Positions 1-7,735 of a stretch of DNA of 64,000 nucleotides are shown piece by piece. This DNA is from Ralstonia sp. TCR112 (GTDB taxonomy: Bacteria; Pseudomonadota; Gammaproteobacteria; Burkholderiales; Burkholderiaceae). Every line of letters begins with the position of its first letter. Positions within the stretch are counted from its first letter, which is position 1. The stretch lies in assembly GCF_007997035.1 (NCBI RefSeq), contig NZ_VOSS01000007.1, positions 1 through 64,000 of the forward strand, in the 5' to 3' direction. The position numbers and the translations under genes were made by a program. The notes under the pieces are model-generated. The model saw only the letters and a program-made list of their open reading frames with translations. It did no database searches and was not told the origin of the DNA.

Positions 1-2
1 GT

Positions 3-253
3 GCCGGCGGCCTGGTCAATGGCGGCAGCGGCGGCGGCTCGACGAATCCGTTGGCGCCGATCACGAGCGCGCTCGGCGGCGTGGGCGGCGGCAGCAATCC
101 GCTGGCCCCGGTCACGAGCGCACTGAGCGGCGCAGCCGGCAGCGGCAACCCCCTCGCCCCGATTACGAATGCACTGGGTGGCGTCACGAACGCCGCCGGC
201 GCTCCGGCAGCAATCCGCTGTCACCCCTGACCGGTGCGTTGAGCGCGCATTGA
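3..253 (+). CDS. 3' end of a Gly/Asn-Pro-rich repeat protein (partial, frameshifted)
   Basis: The gene starts before the window. Reading from base 3, the frame encodes Gly/Ser-rich linkers alternating with a repeated NPLAP(I/V)TSALGG motif at about 45, 102 and 150. This kind of sequence is often labelled a collagen-like or Gly-rich repeat protein in Ralstonia. After about base 200 the repeat continues one frame over (SNPLSPLTGALSAH, stop at 251-253), while the original frame stops at 228-230. Restoring one G near 199-201 joins the two halves, so the break is probably a one-base loss in a G/C run. The function is unknown; the repeat suggests an exported or surface protein, which is inference. 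Confidence 0.5.
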   Translation, partial: RRPGQWRQRRRLDESVGADHERARRRGRRQQSAGPGHERTERRSRQRQPPRPDYECTGWRHERRRRSGSNPLSPLTGALSAH

Positions 254-319
254 TCCCTGCGCCGACATCATCGATCTGCCCTCACCGATTCTTTTGACTG
301 ACAACAAGGAGACTCCACG

Positions 320-775
320 ATGCAACATACCCCCCACGCTCTCGCGCGCCTGGCTGGCGCACTGGCCCTCGCAGTGGCAGCTGGCAGCGCCTTCGCGCAA
401 GCCACTCCCGCCGGCACCTGGAAGACCATCGACGACAACACGGGCAAACAGAAAGGCGAAGTGACGATCGTCGACAACGGCGGCACGTTCACGGGCAAGG
501 TCACCAAGATCCTGGTGCCCGGCGACGAGAACAAGACCTGCACCAAGTGCACGGACGACCGCAAGGATCAGCCGATCAAGGGCCTGACGATCCTGACCGG
601 TCTGAAAGCGAACGGGAACAACAACTGGGATGGCGGCCAGATCCTGGACCCGGAAAACGGCAAGGTCTACAGCGCCAAGATGTCGCTGTCGGAAGACGGT
701 CAGAAACTGAATGTGCGCGGCTTCCTGGGCATCAGCCTGCTGGGCCGTACGCAGACCTGGATTCGCGAGCAATGA
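320..775 (+). CDS. DUF2147 family exported protein
   Basis: This 151-residue protein has a clear Sec signal peptide (hydrophobic stretch about residues 8-25, likely cleavage after AFA), so the mature form should be periplasmic. The mature part matches the DUF2147 pattern: an early GTWKTIDD motif, a TGKV segment, a Cys-x2-Cys pair near residues 74-77, then DGGQILDPENGKVY and a C-terminal RGFLGISLLGRTQTW. The ATG is preceded by an AAGGAG ribosome site. DUF2147 proteins are common in proteobacteria and their biochemical role is not established. A strong terminator follows at 855-884, so this looks like a single-gene unit. Confidence 0.9.
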   Translation: MQHTPHALARLAGALALAVAAGSAFAQATPAGTWKTIDDNTGKQKGEVTIVDNGGTFTGKVTKILVPGDENKTCTKCTDDRKDQPIKGLTILTGLKANGNNNWDGGQILDPENGKVYSAKMSLSEDGQKLNVRGFLGISLLGRTQTWIREQ

Positions 776-854
776 TCGCCCGCCGATAGCGAAACCCAGC
801 AGACCTCCAACGCGCGGCGCGCCCCCTCCTTGTGGGTGGGGCGCCGTCTCTTCG

Positions 855-884
855 GGCGCCGGTGCAAGCCGGCGCCTTCTTTTT
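855..884 (+). terminator. Rho-independent terminator after the DUF2147 gene
   Basis: A perfect 8-bp stem (GGCGCCGG at 855-862, CCGGCGCC at 869-876) with a 6-base loop is followed by TTCTTTTT. It lies about 80 bases past the DUF2147 stop and before the chemoreceptor gene. Confidence 0.8.
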
Positions 885-989
885 GCGGAAATCCGCACAC
901 TGCGCGCCCGGCACCTCCATTAAAGAAGACCACTCCATCGCCGTTACACCGTTGCGGAGTGGTCAAACAATAAGTGGAGAAAACGCGAC

Positions 990-2537
990 ATGCGACAGTG
1001 GACACTCAAAGCAAAGCTGCGCCTGGCGCTGGCCGTCATGTGGCTGGGGCTGGTCGGCGTCGGCATCTGGAGCGCGATGGAGACACGCGCGACCATGCTC
1101 GACGAACGCAAGGTCGGGCTGCAGAACCTGGTGGACGCCGCCGAGGGCATCGCCAAGCTGTATCACGGCCGCGCGCAATCAGGCGCCATGAGCGAAGCCG
1201 ACGCCAAGAAAGCCGCGCTGTCGACGCTCGCCTCGATGCGCTTTGGCACCACCGGCTATCTGTTCGTGGTCGATTCGCAGTTCATCCTGCTGATGCACCC
1301 GACGCTGGCGGACATGGTCGGCAAGAGCACCGCGGGCTTCAAGGACCCGACCGGCAAACTGGTCTACCCCACCATCGTCAATGCCGCCAAAGACAAGGGC
1401 TTCGGCTTTGCCGAATACCAGGGTCGCCTGCCCGGCAGCGAGACCGCATTGCCGAAGATCGGCTACGTGAAGCACTTTGCGCCGTGGGACTGGAACCTCT
1501 CCAGCGCCGTCTTCCTGCAGGAAGTGGATGCGGCGTATCGCCATTCGCTCTTCGCCAACCTGATCGTCATTCTGCTGGTGGGCGGCGCGGTGTCGCTGGC
1601 CATGTCGATCATCATCCGCAACGTGCAGCGCGGGCTGGGCGGCGAGCCGAGCTACGCCACCGAGGTCGCACGCCGCATTGCCGGCGGCGACCTGGCCGTG
1701 CACGTGCAAACCCGCCCCGGCGACCGCGACAGCATGCTGGTCGCCATGGCGCAGATGCAGCAGCAACTGACCGGCACCATCGGTCATATCAAGACATCGG
1801 CGGACTCGATTGCGAGTGCCACCAAGCAGATCGCCGCCGGCAATGCCGACCTGTCGCAACGCACGGAAGAGCAGGCTTCCTCGCTGGAAGAAACCGCTTC
1901 GAGCATGGAAGAGCTGACGAGCATCGTGCGCCAGAACGCCGACAACGCGCGCCAGGCGAGCACGCTCGCCGTCAGCGCGTCGGACATTGCTGCCAAGGGC
2001 GGCGAGGTGGTCGGCCGGGTGATCGACACCATGGCGGGCATCAACGAAAGCAGCAAGAAGATTGCGGACATCATCGGCGTGATCGAAGGCATCGCTTTCC
2101 AGACGAACATCCTCGCCCTCAACGCCGCAGTTGAAGCGGCGCGTGCCGGCGAACAGGGCCGCGGCTTTGCCGTGGTGGCCGGCGAGGTGCGCAACCTGGC
2201 GCAACGCTCGGCGGGGGCGGCCAAGGAGATCAAGGAACTCATCGGCGATTCGGTCGGCCGCGTGGAAAACGGCACCACATTGGTGGCCGAAGCGGGCAGC
2301 GTGATCGACGAGGTGGTGGTCGCGGTCAAGCGCGTGACCGACATCATGGGTGAGATCAGCTCGGCCTCCGAAGAGCAAAGCTCCGGCATCGAGCAGGTCA
2401 ACCAGGCGGTGAACCAGATGGACGAGGTGACGCAGCAGAACGCCGCGCTGGTCGAGCAGGCTGCCGCGGCTGCGCTGTCGCTGGAAGAACAGGCACAGGT
2501 GCTGCGCGACGCTGTGGCGTCGTTCCGCACCGCCTGA
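990..2537 (+). CDS. Methyl-accepting chemotaxis protein with periplasmic Cache domain
   Basis: This 515-residue chemoreceptor has one transmembrane segment at about residues 10-30, a periplasmic domain of single-Cache type ([39 protein letters not shown]), a second membrane segment near 190-210, a HAMP-like linker and a cytoplasmic signalling domain. The signalling hairpin tip carries the conserved [20 protein letters not shown]. Glu/Gln-rich methylation helices flank it ([19 protein letters not shown] and the C-terminal [19 protein letters not shown]). No C-terminal CheR-docking pentapeptide is present. It would pass a ligand signal to CheA/CheW; Cache domains of this type often bind small organic acids, but the ligand cannot be read from sequence. 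GGAG lies upstream of the ATG. Confidence 0.95.
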   Translation: MRQWTLKAKLRLALAVMWLGLVGVGIWSAMETRATMLDERKVGLQNLVDAAEGIAKLYHGRAQSGAMSEADAKKAALSTLASMRFGTTGYLFVVDSQFILLMHPTLADMVGKSTAGFKDPTGKLVYPTIVNAAKDKGFGFAEYQGRLPGSETALPKIGYVKHFAPWDWNLSSAVFLQEVDAAYRHSLFANLIVILLVGGAVSLAMSIIIRNVQRGLGGEPSYATEVARRIAGGDLAVHVQTRPGDRDSMLVAMAQMQQQLTGTIGHIKTSADSIASATKQIAAGNADLSQRTEEQASSLEETASSMEELTSIVRQNADNARQASTLAVSASDIAAKGGEVVGRVIDTMAGINESSKKIADIIGVIEGIAFQTNILALNAAVEAARAGEQGRGFAVVAGEVRNLAQRSAGAAKEIKELIGDSVGRVENGTTLVAEAGSVIDEVVVAVKRVTDIMGEISSASEEQSSGIEQVNQAVNQMDEVTQQNAALVEQAAAAALSLEEQAQVLRDAVASFRTA

Positions 2538-2655
2538 TCGCCGAGATTTCACGTCCTATTCCCCAACGAGGGGAGGGACGCCGCGCCGTTCTCTGGTGTG
2601 TCGCATGGTGCTATGCTGCGCGCCAGAGAATCGATAAAACCATGTTGGAATAGCC

Positions 2656-3996
2656 ATGCCCGAGCGCAACCGGCCGCCATTCAGGGGCCCTTTTGGCGCG
2701 ATTGCCGGGTCGACCACCAGCGCCTATGCCGCAGCAGGAGACACTGCCGGCGACGCCCATGAGCCGATGTCCGGCGGCCGCTCCAGTGCCGTGCGCGATG
2801 TCGCTGCACAAGATCTGGCCAGCGACACCGCGCTGTGGCGCTTTGCGCTGGCCGCAGAGCACGGCGGCCGCGCGCCTCACCCCGACGCCGTCTTGCGCGA
2901 CGATCTTTCCGTCCTGCGCATCCTGCGCCACGCAGACGGCCTGCGCCTGCTCCGGCAAGGACTGCGCAGTGCGTTCCCGGGCTCGGCCCTGCGCCTGACC
3001 ACCTTCTGGCCCGAAGAACAGCCGCACGCCTATCCGGCCCGCGCCGAAGCCCGCCCGGCGGAATTCGGCGACCTGCTCGTGCTGCTGCGCCTGCGCGGCG
3101 CGGTCCCGACCCTCGATTGCCGGGCGCTGTTTCTCACCAGCCGCCGCATCGACCAGCCCGGCGATGCGCTCGACAAACACCACCCGCTGCCGCAGATCAA
3201 CCTGTACGAAGGCTGGCCCGACTTCAACGTCTATGCGCGCTCGCCGATCAAGTCGCGCAACGCCACCTTCCTGGGCAAGTTCGACCTGTCCGCCGAGCTG
3301 GACCCGCTGCGCCGCGTGGGCCGCGACCAGCGCCAGTGGCGCTACCTGACACCCTGCACGGGCCTGCAGCAGCATGCGCAATGGCCCGGCGCCCGGCCGG
3401 CTTCGCCGCTGCAATGGCGCTGGCCCTCCGGCCCGCACGCCGGCGGCGCGCCCACTTCGGGTTCATTCACCGGCCTGCTGCGCCAGCTCGCACGCCCGGA
3501 AGGCCCTGGCGAGGATTGCTCCGCCGGCACCGACGTGCCGACGTGGGGCCGCCTCATCAACAAGCTGCTCGACCACAGCTGGGAAGTCGCCCCGAGCCAC
3601 GCGCTCAAGAGCGGCAACATCAGTTCGCTGGCGTTCTGGACGCGGCTGCGCGGGTTCCTGACGGCGGAATACCTGCTCGGTTCGCACTCGCTGCAGAAGG
3701 GCTTTGGCGCGTCGCTGCAGTTCGAGATGGCCAACGGCCTGCAGGACATCGCCCGCGACGACTGGACGGCCACCACCGGCTTCGACCCCGAAGACCTCGA
3801 CGTGCCCGGCGTGCGCGGCACGCTGCAGCGTATTGCGGCGTCCAGGCTGGCCGTCTTCGGCATGAGCGCCGAAGACCCCGCGCCGCTCGCTGCCCCGCGC
3901 CCGCAGCGCGGTGTGACGCCGCGCCCCGACGGCGAACGCGAAGGCCAGCGCGTGTTGCTGATCGACGTGATTCGCCCCAGCGCAGCCGCCCTGTAA
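2656..3996 (+). CDS. Conserved hypothetical protein
   Basis: I do not recognise this 446-residue protein. It has no signal peptide or membrane segment and is rich in Arg, Ala and Pro. The middle (about residues 150-250) carries well-formed non-repetitive sequence such as LPQINLYEGWPDFNVYARSP and ATFLGKFDLSAELDPL, and the region near 330-390 reads as folded protein (WTRLRGFLTAEYLLGSHSL). The opposite strand also has long open frames, as expected in GC-rich DNA, but this frame has the more protein-like composition. The start is uncertain: the ATG at 2656 has no strong ribosome site and the first 40 residues are low-complexity. It stands alone between the chemoreceptor and the exporter gene. Confidence 0.6.
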   Translation: MPERNRPPFRGPFGAIAGSTTSAYAAAGDTAGDAHEPMSGGRSSAVRDVAAQDLASDTALWRFALAAEHGGRAPHPDAVLRDDLSVLRILRHADGLRLLRQGLRSAFPGSALRLTTFWPEEQPHAYPARAEARPAEFGDLLVLLRLRGAVPTLDCRALFLTSRRIDQPGDALDKHHPLPQINLYEGWPDFNVYARSPIKSRNATFLGKFDLSAELDPLRRVGRDQRQWRYLTPCTGLQQHAQWPGARPASPLQWRWPSGPHAGGAPTSGSFTGLLRQLARPEGPGEDCSAGTDVPTWGRLINKLLDHSWEVAPSHALKSGNISSLAFWTRLRGFLTAEYLLGSHSLQKGFGASLQFEMANGLQDIARDDWTATTGFDPEDLDVPGVRGTLQRIAASRLAVFGMSAEDPAPLAAPRPQRGVTPRPDGEREGQRVLLIDVIRPSAAAL

Positions 3997-4104
3997 GGCT
4001 GCCAATTCGATAAAAAGCGACGCCCGCGCCGCCGAGAACGCAACGATTTCTCGGCGGTGCACGGCTATGCTGTGGCGTTCTCTGCCGCGCCTCCGCTGTC
4101 GCTC

Positions 4105-5001
4105 ATGTCTTCCGCTGCTTCCGCCTCCGCCACTTCCACGACGACGACCTCCCCCTGGATGCCCATCCTTGCGCTGATGGGTTCGATGGCCTCGGTGTGC
4201 CTCGGCAACTCGTTTGCCAAGACGCTGTTTCCGGTGCTGGGCGCCGCGGGCACGGTCACGTATCGGGTGACGATCGGCGCGGTGATCCTGCTGGCGTTCT
4301 GGCGGCCGTGGCGCCTGCACCTGAGCCGCGCAGATGCCGGCCGCATCGCGCTGTACGGGGTCACGCTGGCGAGCATGAACCTGCTGTTCTACCTGTCGCT
4401 GCAGCGGCTGCCGATCGGCATTGCAATCGCCATCGAATTCACGGGGCCGCTTGTGCTGGCCGTGCTGCTGTCGCGCCGCGCGCTGGATTTCGTGTGGATC
4501 GGGCTGGCGGTGGTCGGCTTGCTGATGCTGACGGTGGCCGACAAGTCGGTCGGTCAGGTTGACCACCTGGGCGCCGTTTATGCGCTGGCCGCCGGCGTGT
4601 GCTGGGCGCTCTACATCCTGACGGGCAAGAACCTCGGTGGCCTGCATGCGGGCCAGGCGACGTCGATCGGCATGGTGGTCGGTGCGCTGTTTGCGATTCC
4701 GTTTGGCGTGGCGCAGGCGGGGTCGGCGCTGCTCGCACCTTCGCTCATTCTGGCGGGACTGGGCATCGGGCTGCTGTCGAGCGCGATCCCGTATTCGCTG
4801 GAGATGGTGGCGCTCAAGCATCTGCCGGGCAAGACGTTTTCCGTGCTGCTGAGCCTCGAGCCCGCCATCGGCGCGCTCGCGGGGGCGATCGTGCTGCAGG
4901 AGCAGCTGACCGGGCGCCAGTGGGTGGCGATCCTGGCCATCATCGCTGCGTCAGCAGGCTGCGCGCTGACGGTGCGCGCGCCCAAGCCCGTCCAAAGCTA
5001 G
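4105..5001 (+). CDS. rhtA: EamA/DMT-family exporter, RhtA-like
   Basis: This inner-membrane protein has about ten hydrophobic segments arranged as two EamA repeats, the second beginning near HLGAVYALAAGVCWALYILTGK. Motifs typical of RhtA-type threonine/homoserine exporters are present: an early SMASVCLGNSFAKTLFP, IAIEFTGPLVLAVLLSRR in the first half and PYSLEMVALKHLPGKTFSVL plus LEPAIGALAGAIVL in the second. The exact substrate is inference. I start at the ATG at 4105 because the frame upstream (from 4057) adds a poorly conserved leader. Its stop codon overlaps the stop of the convergent DUF2817 gene (shared CTAG at 4998-5001), so no separate terminator lies between them. Confidence 0.85.
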   Translation: MSSAASASATSTTTTSPWMPILALMGSMASVCLGNSFAKTLFPVLGAAGTVTYRVTIGAVILLAFWRPWRLHLSRADAGRIALYGVTLASMNLLFYLSLQRLPIGIAIAIEFTGPLVLAVLLSRRALDFVWIGLAVVGLLMLTVADKSVGQVDHLGAVYALAAGVCWALYILTGKNLGGLHAGQATSIGMVVGALFAIPFGVAQAGSALLAPSLILAGLGIGLLSSAIPYSLEMVALKHLPGKTFSVLLSLEPAIGALAGAIVLQEQLTGRQWVAILAIIAASAGCALTVRAPKPVQS

Positions 5002-6080
5002 CCGGAAAACCGCGCCACGGCTTGCAATACAGCCATGCGCGTCTGCGCGTAGACCATGCCCTTCCATTCCGGCACGTCGCAATAGAACGCATCGCGTAGC
5101 GCTTGGCGGATGCCGACCCGCTGCGCGGCGCCCTGCTCCGGATGTCGATGCAGCCAGTGGTCCGCCCGGAGCGCCTGCAGCACGGCCAGCGGCGCGAGCG
5201 TGCCGAACTCCAGCGTGACGCAGGTCTTTTCGATGCCGGGCAGCAGTTCGTAGGCGATGCCGACCAGATCGCCCTTGACCACCGAAGAGACCGAACCGGC
5301 AGCGGCAATCGGCCGGACATCGGCGCCCCACGTGCGCATGGCGCGCTCAAGTTCGGCGGGATCTGGGCTGTTGAAGATCTTCTCGCCGTGGCCGTAGTGG
5401 CCGAGCCCGGTATGCAAATCGATCCACACCAAGTGCGACAGGCCGGCCGCATGCTGCGACACGATCCCGCGCATCTGCAGCGTGCTCCAGCACGGCGCGC
5501 TGCCGCCGTAGAACATGCCGTCCGGCACACGGTATTGGCCGCTCGTTGCGGCGTCCTGCAGGGCTTTTTCGCCGCGGGTGACCATGTAGTGCTGCAGCGC
5601 AGCCTGGTCGGCCTGGCTGGGCGGCCACGTGTGCGGCAGCAGGAGCGGATCGACTTCAAGGTAGGCCGGATTGGCGGAAGCGGCCTCCGCAAAGTCGACG
5701 CTGTTGCGGTTCAGGTCAACGTTGTCTTCATTCACGCGCCGCAGGTGCGCAAACCCGTACGGATTGACCGCGTGCACCAGCACCAGCGCGACCTTGCCGG
5801 CCGCCAGCCGCGCGAAAAGCTCGTCGTCTTGCAGCAAGCCGGTCTGGCAGCCGGAGCCGCAGAACCCTTCCACGCCATGGACGCCGGAGGTGACGATCAG
5901 CAGCGCTTCAGCCTGCGCCGGGGCAAACAACGCGGTGTCGATGGAAAGCTGCTCGCCGGACGGCCCGACCGCATCCGGATGCAGATGGCGCTCGATGCGG
6001 AGCCCCCGGGCCTGCGCAGCAGCGACGAACTTGCCGCGGGCTTCATCGTAGGTCTGCGAGAAGAAGGCTTCGACCGTCAT
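4998..6080 (-). CDS. DUF2817 family zinc carboxypeptidase (M14-like)
   Basis: This protein of about 360 residues belongs to the DUF2817 branch of the M14 metallocarboxypeptidase fold. The zinc-site motif HGVEG (His-x2-Glu) sits in VTSGVHGVEGFCGS, followed by VHAVNPYGFAHLRRVNEDNVDLNRN, a third zinc ligand in WIDLHTGLGHYG and a probable catalytic Glu in CVTLEFGTLA. No signal peptide is evident, so it is probably cytoplasmic. The frame is open to 6143, but the ATG at 6080 (MTVEAFFSQTYDEAR) fits the family start better. It is convergent with the rhtA-like gene. Its upstream region now ends at the transposon junction about 160 bases away, and the hairpin in that region most likely belonged to nrdB. 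The substrate is unknown. Confidence 0.85.
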   Translation of the reverse strand: MTVEAFFSQTYDEARGKFVAAAQARGLRIERHLHPDAVGPSGEQLSIDTALFAPAQAEALLIVTSGVHGVEGFCGSGCQTGLLQDDELFARLAAGKVALVLVHAVNPYGFAHLRRVNEDNVDLNRNSVDFAEAASANPAYLEVDPLLLPHTWPPSQADQAALQHYMVTRGEKALQDAATSGQYRVPDGMFYGGSAPCWSTLQMRGIVSQHAAGLSHLVWIDLHTGLGHYGHGEKIFNSPDPAELERAMRTWGADVRPIAAAGSVSSVVKGDLVGIAYELLPGIEKTCVTLEFGTLAPLAVLQALRADHWLHRHPEQGAAQRVGIRQALRDAFYCDVPEWKGMVYAQTRMAVLQAVARFSG

Positions 6081-6172
6081 GGCGGGATCCGGTGCAGTGA
6101 TTGCCGCAGCCTGCCATGGCTGACAGGCGCGGCGCAATCGCACGCACGTGAATCGATCGCCCCAAAACGCAA

Positions 6173-6199
6173 ACAGGCGACGCGTGGTGCGTCGCCTGT
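6173..6199 (-). terminator. Strong hairpin terminator, probably the original nrdB terminator
   Basis: A perfect 11-bp stem (ACAGGCGACGC at 6173-6183, GCGTCGCCTGT at 6189-6199) has a 5-base loop. Read on the minus strand it is followed by TTTGCGTTTT, so it ends transcripts coming from the right. No minus-strand gene now lies directly to its right. If the transposon at 6240-45653 is removed, it falls about 45-50 bp past the nrdB stop codon. Calling it the nrdB terminator is therefore inference from the pre-insertion layout. Confidence 0.75.
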
Positions 6200-6239
6200 C
6201 TACGTTGATGCCGGGTCGAACGAGTGTCGAGCGGCTAGC

Positions 6240-6417
6240 CGTTCAGTGACACATAAGTTGAGATTCCGACCACAATAAAAACAAGGGGTTAGAAAAATCT
6301 CGGACAACTCGTGGGGATGATCATGACAGAAGAGATGAGATTCCTCGACGCCTGTGACACATGGTGTGAGATTCTGCGCAGACGCCAATTTCACGGGGAA
6401 TCTCATCTCATCCGTCA
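6240..6417. repeat. Transposon left end with four TnsB-type 21-bp repeats
   Basis: Related 21-bp units lie at 6247-6267 (TGACACATAAGTTGAGATTC plus C), 6324-6344 (TGACAGAAGAGATGAGATTC plus C) and 6355-6375 (TGACACATGGTGTGAGATTC plus T). A fourth, inverted unit is at 6397-6417. The shared core is TGACA, six to eight variable bases, then TGAGATTC. They are widely spaced here, as in the left end of Tn7, and contrast with the tight array at 45583-45646. That the transposase binds them is inferred from position and repetition. Confidence 0.75.
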
Positions 6418-6420
6418 CAG

Positions 6421-6849
6421 TTCCCACCCCAAGCCGGCTAGCAGATGTATACATATAGAGCAGCGCGGTTCTGTTGAGACGACGAGCGGGGAACCTACAA
6501 TCGTGTGGAGTCGCCCGTAGCGGAAGAGGTCATGCGCAAGTCCTGACCCAAAAGGGCAATGCGCGGCCGCCTTTAGCCAGTTGCACAGGAAGGCTCTCGC
6601 GCCAGACGTAAAAACCATGACTCCCTGGGTTGACGGAAAACGTATCCATGTGGCCTCCGTCCCCGTCTTCATCGCGCTAGGCCCCCGATACGCTCGGAAC
6701 CGTCATGCGGCTCGACGATAGAGCACATGAGCAACCGCCAACATCACTCGTAATCGGACCCTTTGGACGGGCGGCACCTCGGTACGACGGCAATATGGCC
6801 AGAAGGGCTAGCCGTTATCCCTATGCACAACCCGGATTTGGAGGACTTC
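6421..6849. other. No recognisable gene between the left end and the first cargo gene
   Basis: This 429-bp stretch lies just inside the transposon end. I see only short open frames on either strand with no family resemblance and no clear ribosome site, and no hairpin terminator. It probably holds the promoter of the gene at 6850. Confidence 0.5.
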
Positions 6850-7077
6850 ATGCGTGAATATCGAACCCGCACTATCAGCGAAGTGGTTGCAAGTACCTGC
6901 AATCGGTGTCAGCGTCGTCTGAGCTCAGATGAACCCGGTGAGTGGCAGGAACGACTGTCGTTTGACCACTTCTGCGGCTTCGATTCCGTGTTCGGCGACG
7001 GCAGTATGGTCAGCATCGATCTTTGCCAGCACTGTGTGCAGGAGGTACTAGGCCAGTGGTTGCGAATCACAAAGTAA
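6850..7077 (+). CDS. Small Cys-rich (zinc-ribbon-like) hypothetical protein
   Basis: This 75-residue protein carries a CNRCQRR pair near residues 18-21 and a DLCQHC pair near 60-63, a spacing that suggests one zinc-ribbon-like fold. The segment between, with QERLSFDHFCGFDSVFGDGS, and the C-terminal VLGQWLRIT read as a conserved domain that I recall only as an uncharacterised family. The frame is open from 6763, but the ATG at 6850 is preferred because GGAGG lies 5 bases before it. It is the first cargo gene from the left end of the element. The function is unknown. Confidence 0.65.
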   Translation: MREYRTRTISEVVASTCNRCQRRLSSDEPGEWQERLSFDHFCGFDSVFGDGSMVSIDLCQHCVQEVLGQWLRITK

Positions 7078-7116
7078 GCCGACATCGGTGGAACCGATAC
7101 GCTCGCACAGGTGCTA

Positions 7117-7287
7117 ATGAACATGCCAAATGTCGGAAAAGATGCCGACTTTGTGCGCAACCCGCGCGATATGCCGCGCGAACCTAAGACGAAATACGAA
7201 ACCCCTATCAAACCGGTAGATGCAGCGCAGAAGGCCCGCAAAGGGAAACAGAAGGCTCATGATTCCACAGATTTCGCGATGTTTTAG
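7117..7287 (+). CDS. Possible small basic protein, 56 residues
   Basis: A 57-codon frame begins at the ATG at 7117, with an AGGTG ribosome-like site just upstream, and ends with TAG at 7285-7287. The product is hydrophilic and Lys-rich (REPKTKYETPIKPVDAAQKA, ending DSTDFAMF) with no recognised family. It begins 40 bases after the zinc-ribbon-like gene on the same strand, so the two could be co-transcribed. Support is limited to frame, start context and position. Confidence 0.35.
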   Translation: MNMPNVGKDADFVRNPRDMPREPKTKYETPIKPVDAAQKARKGKQKAHDSTDFAMF

Positions 7288-7377
7288 GCCCTGCGTCCAC
7301 ATCGGCCGCAGATATCCTTTAAGTCCCGGCTGGGCGGCGCCGCCCCGAAAGCTACCTCGATGCAGGCTGTGGGAGCA

Positions 7378-7440
7378 GGCGATCTGCCTTTTCGACGCTA
7401 ATTCTGCAGCCGTCACAAAGGCCGCGTCTGGTTCGATCAC
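7378..7440 (-). pseudogene. Fragment resembling the C-terminal part of the IetS-like peptidase
   Basis: The minus strand here encodes TAAELASKRQIA, nearly identical to TAAELASKGQIA inside the intact subtilisin gene at about 7940-7975. DNA similarity extends about 40 bases (gcgatctgcc and caattc/taattc blocks in both). Outside that the match is lost. This is best read as a scrap of a second, decayed ietS-like gene. Confidence 0.5.
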
Positions 7441-7507
7441 TTGGCCTACTTTCGTTCAATCTTCCAGTCCGGGGGGGCCTGTAACTCGCCTGCCTCATGA
7501 AATTCTA

Positions 7508-7735
7508 GTTCTCCAGGCCTAGCACCCTGAACCGACCGGACACAGACACGAGCGCAACAACATCTGGTCGGGCCGGGACAGTGAAGTTGTCCGACAAAAC
7601 AGGGGTCATTAAGGCCCAACCTGCGGAGCCGGAGATGTGGGCGAGGCCGAATGCGTGGCCTAGTTCGTTCGTGAGTATTGGAAGCAAGTTGATGCAACGC
7701 TCATCTCGGAGGAGGAGCTGTGCCGGATCTTTCAC
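7508..7735 (-). pseudogene. Remnant of a zinc metallopeptidase (matrixin-like)
   Basis: Minus-strand translation gives LLPILTNELGHAFGLAHISG followed by ALMTPVLSDNF. This is the active-site helix HExxHxxGxxH and Met-turn of matrixin/M10-type peptidases, but the first His is Asn (TNELGHAFGLAH). There is no start or upstream domain; the fragment abuts the stop codon of the intact subtilisin gene at 7735. The lost zinc ligand and missing N-terminus make it a dead gene fragment. Confidence 0.5.
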
